DNA from: Glandiceps talaboti
Taxonomy: Eukaryota; Hemichordata; Enteropneusta; Spengelidae
Direction of reading: 5' to 3'
NCBI RefSeq assembly: GCF_964340395.1
Contig: NC_135566.1
Span: forward strand, 19,181,297-19,245,296
DNA length: 64,000 nucleotides
The notes beneath the pieces were generated by a model. It was not told the origin of the DNA, did not search any database, and worked only from the letters and a program-made list of their open reading frames with translations. Shown here piece by piece: positions 58,401-64,000 of the stretch. A program made the translations under genes and the position numbers. The stretch's first letter is position 1, and every line of letters begins with the position of its first letter.

Positions 58401-61115
58401 GGGAGCGATCAGTTTTTACGGCCGGGGGTGGGCCGGTAAATCAGAGGGGGGGTGGTTTACCTCAATTTGGGACTCAAAGAAGGGGGGGACATCATTTTTA
58501 TGAGGCGAATAAAGGGAGGGGGGGGGGTCACCTTCTTTTCAACTAAACAAAATCATGAGCCATGCTCCTGTACTTCAATGTCCATACATTTAATATCATA
58601 ACTAGGCCAAAGCCCCTAAGCTCACACAGCTGGGTAGAGTCATTTGTGACCGGCTGCCTCACAATGATATCATAGATAGCACCCTTGGCGTGGAGATTGC
58701 ACATCGTACATACATGTAGAACTTGCATGCGTAGTCATTGTACCGCAATGCATCCTTGGGTCAAACCACCAAAAAAACATCGCTTAGTGTATAGGACACG
58801 CATGCGTACTAGTCATTGAGCCGCTATGCTGCCGCTTGTGGGCGCTGTGCAAGCTATTAAACAAAAAATGTAAGTGCATAAAATAAACCATAAACAAATA
58901 GCTATAAATATACATTCAAATATAACATAAACTCTGTCTCTTGATATATCCAATACATATGGTATGGCGTCACAACACTGCACCATGGCCACCTTTAAGC
59001 AACAGTTATTTGTTAGAAAATTGACTTCTCGCTATTGCACGCCATGAGTTGCATTGTGTCATCTTGTGGTACAAAAACTTGCATGTGTAGCTGTACATGT
59101 AACACATAAGAAATGAAATACCTTAAGATTTACTGGCTCTAAAATCTGTTACTCCATTGACCTGAACATGTTGAATTGTGTACAAACATAACCAATTTAG
59201 GACACTTTGAAATAATATGTGGCAAACACTGTGACTGAAAGTGCCTGACCCAGCCTGTGTCTAGATATTGGATATTCAATGTCCATGTGTATAGTTAGTC
59301 TAGTTCCTATACATTTTGTACATATAATGTATGATAACTATGATCATCTCCATTAGAAGTTCCAAATTGATTTATGGTTGAGATCAATAGTTCAATTTAG
59401 GGTAAAAACTAAATTCTTTTAGTGAGGGGTGGGATGAGAGGAGGTCCTTTATAATGAAAGCTGTTTTATACCCCAACACAAACATTTCTAAAAATGTCAA
59501 ATTGAAAAATGGGAAAAAAATGTGTTATGCATGGCCCTAAAATACATTATTGTGCCAATGAAAAAGCTATTTTTTCCTCACTACATACTGGCTTTGTATT
59601 CATAGCACTACATGATACTACATACTGATTTTAAATTGATTGTGCTGTCTGCAACAATTTTACCAATTTAGTTAGAAGGGGTGAGGAAGGGGTTCTGAGG
59701 CCTTACTAAAAGAATTAGTTTTTTTACCTACTGATCTCACCCCAAATATGTTGATTTATCATACATGTACAAACTATTGTACTGTTACTTGGCATAGCTA
59801 TAGTACGAACTACATGTCTTATCAAAAATAACTTTCCTGTGTTTGTGTTTCACTTCTTCTCTGATACCTGTGACCATCACCAAGTTTAATACATGTTACC
59901 AGGCTACATGTGAAACCCCCTTTTCTCTTGCTATTGTTTTACACCATAAACTACCAAGAAAGAAATATATTCCAAGGTGAACACAATATTAATCGGATTA
60001 CAGAGAATATATATTATGTGAATGACTGATAAACAAAGTTATAAACACAGACTTGTTTGATGATGATCTAGTAAAGGGCTATTTACTGTAGCCAGAACTT
60101 CTATAGTACTGACACGGTGCAAAGTTATGAGAAAAATTAGACTGGAATATCTAGTATCCACATTGAGTGACTGTATACTGAGAGTAAAATTTTGTCAGCA
60201 GATCATAATGTTACATTTCCTTGGTATTAGAGTGTATTTATTTTCAAGGCAATCATGTTGCCAGCAATATACTTTTATATACTGGACAACATAGCCAGTA
60301 GTGAGTGAATTGAATTAGTAATCTCGTTTAGAAACTGCTGTAGTACACAAAACATTTTTATGACATTTTTTAATTTCTATTTTGAAACCAATGACATTTA
60401 TCACATTTCATTATTCAAAACCTTTCAAAATTATCAGTGTGGTCAATGAATGGGGGGTGGGGGGGTGGGGGGTGGGTGGAGTTTTGAGTCAGTGCCATGA
60501 TTAAACTGAACAGTCTAAAGAAAACAATATATTGACTATATGATGTGAACATATCTTTATATGATGTAAACAATTCATTATATGATGCGAGTACATCATT
60601 ATGTGTGACAGTTATTGACATTGGTTTACAAGTATATTAACCCCATTTATAATACTGTACTTGATAATTAGCTGAATTAATAAATATTAATAGTTCACTC
60701 AATCTAAGAGATATCCTAGAACTTTTGGTTACTAAACCATGAATATTTTGTATGTCCGTGAACAGACAATCATACTTTTCATAGGGTTCCTATCTAAAGA
60801 GCTTTATATATGTGAAGCAATGGATTTGGGATAGCAATTTACCAGATACACTTAAAATTACTGAAAATGTAACGTGTAAAATTAACTGCGGAGTGTGCGG
60901 TATTATGCTTTGAGAATAGAGTGTCTTTTGCAAAATCAAAAAGAGTGTTTCTTGTCAACAGATGGAGGGGGGGGGGTCATTGTGTTTTTTTATTTGTCAG
61001 AGTGGGGGTTGGATTGTTTTGTGAATGAATTGCAGGGGGGGGTTCACTATTTTTAAGTACAACATGAACAAAAAGTCACAGGCCCACCCCCGGCCGTAAA
61101 AACTGATCACTCCGG
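58401..61115 (+). mobile_element. 2.7-kb non-autonomous element 2 with inverted ends and G-run motifs
   Basis: The left end GGGAGCGATCAGTTTTTACG with GCCGGGGGTGGGCC, and the reversed right end CGGAGTGATCAGTTTTTACG with the same continuation, give ~34-bp inverted termini with few mismatches. Subterminal GGGGGG(T/A)CA(T/C) motifs lie at both ends with G on the plus strand. The core GRTCAGTTTYT..GGCCKGGGGG is shared with element 1. There is no long frame inside. Confidence 0.8.
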
Positions 61116-61463
61116 GCTAAAGGCCGCATTTAATCAAGTAACATCAACAACAAATGAGATAAGTACCGTCTGTCCAACTAGTGTTGTACCACCATGGGTG
61201 GGCACAGCCCATCTCGTCCACCAATGAATCCTGGACATGTGTTCAACCTGATAGTGTAGTCCTACATGTACTTGCATATGTAGTAAGACGTCCCTTCGTT
61301 CTCCGAAGGCGTGCACAGTGACGAACAGATTGACAAAACACTGTATACAGTTTATATGTCTGTACAACTTGATCAGGATGAATACATGTATCAATTCATT
61401 GGAAAGATGGTATTCATCTTAATCTTGCTGCTAGACGTTCGGGCTTTCTTCCGATACAATAAA

Positions 61464-61562
61464 GCGAACGAAGTTCGCAGTGAAGGCTTGCGCCCTCATC
61501 GATCACATATAATAGGGCTAACCTTTCGTTAATGTGTTAGGCTTCGTGATCGATGAGGGCGC
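61464..61562. repeat. Pair of hairpins with GC-rich stem
   Basis: GCGAAC-GAA-GTTCGC at 61464-61478. A perfect inverted repeat GCGCCCTCATCGATCAC (61490-61506) / GTGATCGATGAGGGCGC (61546-61562) has a 39-base spacer. It may be a small element or a structured RNA; no gene assigned. Confidence 0.7.
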
Positions 61563-61599
61563 ACAGTACAGGGATACTCGTATACGAGTACAATTATGC

Positions 61600-62990
61600 A
61601 GTAGATACATACAAAACAATCTATAGCTAAAACAATAAAGTTTTAGCTATTTATGCGAAGCTTCGAGGACTGTGAGAGAGTCTAGCCTGACATATATAAA
61701 TGTTAATTACATTTAATACTTAATAATTTTCTGAAAATAAACCATTGGAAAATACCGTTTGTCAAATGCTTTTGTGGTTCAGAAGTAGTCAGACCGGCCT
61801 GCTTGTACTACCTTCACACATAATCTCACAACCGTATGTTTTTGTTATTGTTCAGGCCGTTTGACATGATATGGTTTATGGCTTCACAAACAAATGGGCT
61901 CACGCATGATTAGAAGCAAATTAAATCTCAAGAGAAGTCTGAACATTCAGACCTCAGGAGTAGTCGTTTACCCTGTAGTTTGCAACAATGTCTACTTCAT
62001 TTACCTACCATAAATTTAATCATGAGGCAGTCAATAGCCAAGCAAGTGTTTGTATCTGCCAAAATATCTCCAAATAGGAAAGTTGACTTGAAGTTGAAAG
62101 TTGAAAATAACATAGCCATACAGTAACTTGGGTAATATTGGCTGATACCTGTAGTGTACTATTGGTAGCATGCTGTTTTGCAGCTGTTTTACAGTGCCAA
62201 TCAACATGAATTAGGTCAGCCGTCACTGTGCCGATGGATATATGGTAGTGATATGGGGCAAGTGTCAGATCTCAGCAGGGGCATGAGGCAACAATATCTG
62301 GTGAAATCCGAAAATAAGAAAAATGATAATGATATACATGTAGTAAAAGCCCAAGACAGATGAATGTGTATGAGTTATATATTTACATACTTGCTCCTCT
62401 ATTTCTAATATATTTTATAAGCTTATAACATGTTTACACATATTTGGTACGGTGGATATAAGCCAAAAATGTTGGAAAAACCGGCGTCGTGAAATGCATG
62501 AACATGTACATTTTCTGATCTTACAAAAATGAGAGCATTCTAATCTCTAATTGCAGAATAAGTTTATAATATGGTAGACAAATGTGTTTGTAATGATTTT
62601 TTGTTATCAAGATTAAAAGGAACATAACCAACAAGATCAAGATGCACATGCAAATTCGATGTTTTAAATAGTAGTATTGCACGCTTGCACTTGAAAGATG
62701 CCAGCTGATGCACTGCTCTACTAGAGCTCAAACGCATTCATATAAATAGTTCTGTTTATATATCCCTGATTCCTAGTAAATGAGCAAACTCAGCAAACAC
62801 TCAGCTCATAGAGGTTCAATTATCAAATTCCAGTGTATGCATGGACATTAGCCAAGATTCAAATCAATCGAACTCATGGTCGAGTGACAAGAAGAAGTAA
62901 ATTCAACAATTTTGAGTGTAAACTTTACAATTTGGATGAATTTTATATCATTCAATAAATAAATAAATTTATTCTCTCTTTTATTTATTC
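61600..62990. other. No gene seen
   Basis: AT-rich DNA. Short open frames do not resemble known proteins. Confidence 0.4.
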
Positions 62991-62997
62991 ACTTTAG

Positions 62998-63075
62998 GAT
63001 TGGACTACAAGGACATCGAAGATGGTGTGAAGACCGGAGCTGGATGGATGTGACAAGACTCCAAACGCCACAGAA
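62998..63075 (+). other. Exon-like module E3 (78 nt)
   Basis: TTATTCACTTTAG|GATTGG ... GCTGGATGGATGTGACAAG ... CCACAGAA|GTGAGTCAA. It shares GGATGGATGTGA and CAGAAGTGAGTCAA with E2 12.5 kb upstream, and a similar acceptor. Two frames stop inside; one is open (CEDRSWMDVTRLQTPQK). Confidence 0.4.
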
Positions 63076-63209
63076 GTGAGTCAACATTCTTAATTTTAAA
63101 TTAAGTTGAATTTCATCAAGGTGTTATTGGACAATATTAGGGGTAGACCATTTGATATGGGGGGGGGCGCTTGGAAGATTGGTGGATTTGTTTGTATTTA
63201 GTGGGTGGA

Positions 63210-64000
63210 AGTTTGTGTGTGTATCTGTCTGTGTGTGTGTCTGTCTGTGTCATCGTTTTCTCCATAATGGCTTGCTCAATTCAAACGGAATTTTGAAGAC
63301 ATATTCCGTAGGGTAATGGCAAGACTTGATTAGGTTTTGGTAAAAATCTCAGGAATATTAATGAGCAATCTACGTAACTAATGATTTTCGGTAATTAGGC
63401 TATATCTCAAGAATGTACGCTTCAAATTCATTATAACTTGGTACACAAACATTTGCGATACCAAAGTGCACCTGTCCTGAAAATATTACTAATGTAGCTT
63501 TTATTTTTAATAAGTTATTGGCATTTTTCGATTGGCCACAAAAAAAAAAAAAGTTTCTGTCAGGAAATGTCGTCTAAAGTGGTGTGACTTGATCACCATT
63601 TTTTAAAACACGACTGGCTCAATTCAAACAAAATTTATTGCATGTGTTCTGTAGGGTAGTGACAAGAACTGATTAGGTTTCGGTAAACATCCCAAGAATA
63701 TTAACGAGAAATTTACATAATTAATGGTTTTCGGTAATTAGGCTATATCTCAAGAATGCACACTTCAAATTCAATATAATTTGATACATGCATTTGCGAT
63801 ACCAAAGCACACTTTTCCTGAAAAAATTATTGATGTAGCTTTTAGTTTTAATCAATTATTGGCATATTTTTGTAGGCCACTAAAAAGGAAAAAATAGTTT
63901 CGCGTCGGGAAATGTTGTCGAAACAATGCGCTTATTTTTTTTCCATTCTCAACAAATGTCACAGTACATGTTGCGGTAGGCCAGGAGATCACTAACAGCA
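63210..64000 (+). repeat. ~343-bp tandem repeat, two units, after a GT/CTGT microsatellite
   Basis: GGCTTGCTCAATTCAAACGG, TTTCGGTAATTAGGCTATAT, CTCAAGAATG and TTTGCGATACCAAAG recur in a second unit about 343 bp on. The layout (microsatellite followed by tandem units) parallels family R2. It runs toward the window end. Confidence 0.85.

Overview
The window is AT-rich, intron-rich animal nuclear DNA. It most resembles a marine bilaterian invertebrate: long introns with GT..AG borders and GTAAGT-type donors, two vertebrate-like protein genes, abundant microsatellites (CA, CATA, GACA/GATA, CT), many poly-G/poly-C runs, and many small foldback elements and SINEs. I cannot name the phylum from sequence alone.

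Two genes can be assembled exon by exon with matching phases. They are head to head, with start codons only 215 bp apart. Leftward (minus strand, 33529 down to 11622) is a NIPSNAP1/2-type mitochondrial protein gene: ten coding exons, 840 nt, 279 residues. Rightward (plus strand, 33745 to 40589) is CFAP73 (CCDC42B/MIA2), a coiled-coil ciliary axoneme protein: eight exons, 942 nt, 313 residues. The gap between them contains an RFX X-box-like site, expected for a ciliary gene, and two YY1-like sites, one covering the NIPSNAP start codon.

The most interesting result is that NIPSNAP exon 8 exists in two versions (8a at 15546-15640, 8b at 14874-14968). Both are exactly 95 nt, have the same phases and intact splice sites, and match 16 of 31 residues. 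Using both, or neither, gives a stop within a few codons, so they behave as mutually exclusive exons. In CFAP73, the 3' splice site of exon 7 has been tandemly copied, leaving upstream decoy acceptors.

Layout: 1-11.6 kb has no gene I can support. It holds microsatellites, poly-C islands, a foldback element and a microsatellite-bearing repeat family. 11.6-33.5 kb is NIPSNAP, whose introns hold tandem arrays (24-bp, 46-bp, 32-bp and a 2.9-kb 18-bp array) and several MITE-like elements. 33.75-40.6 kb is CFAP73. 40.6-50 kb holds a SINE split by a palindrome, a 98-bp foldback, the reverse copy of the microsatellite-bearing family, a 109-bp MITE with an 11-bp target duplication, and weak coding candidates. 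50-64 kb holds exon-like modules, LINE remnants, ~365-bp and ~230-bp tandem arrays, and two 2.0-2.7-kb transposon-like elements with related inverted ends and G-runs.
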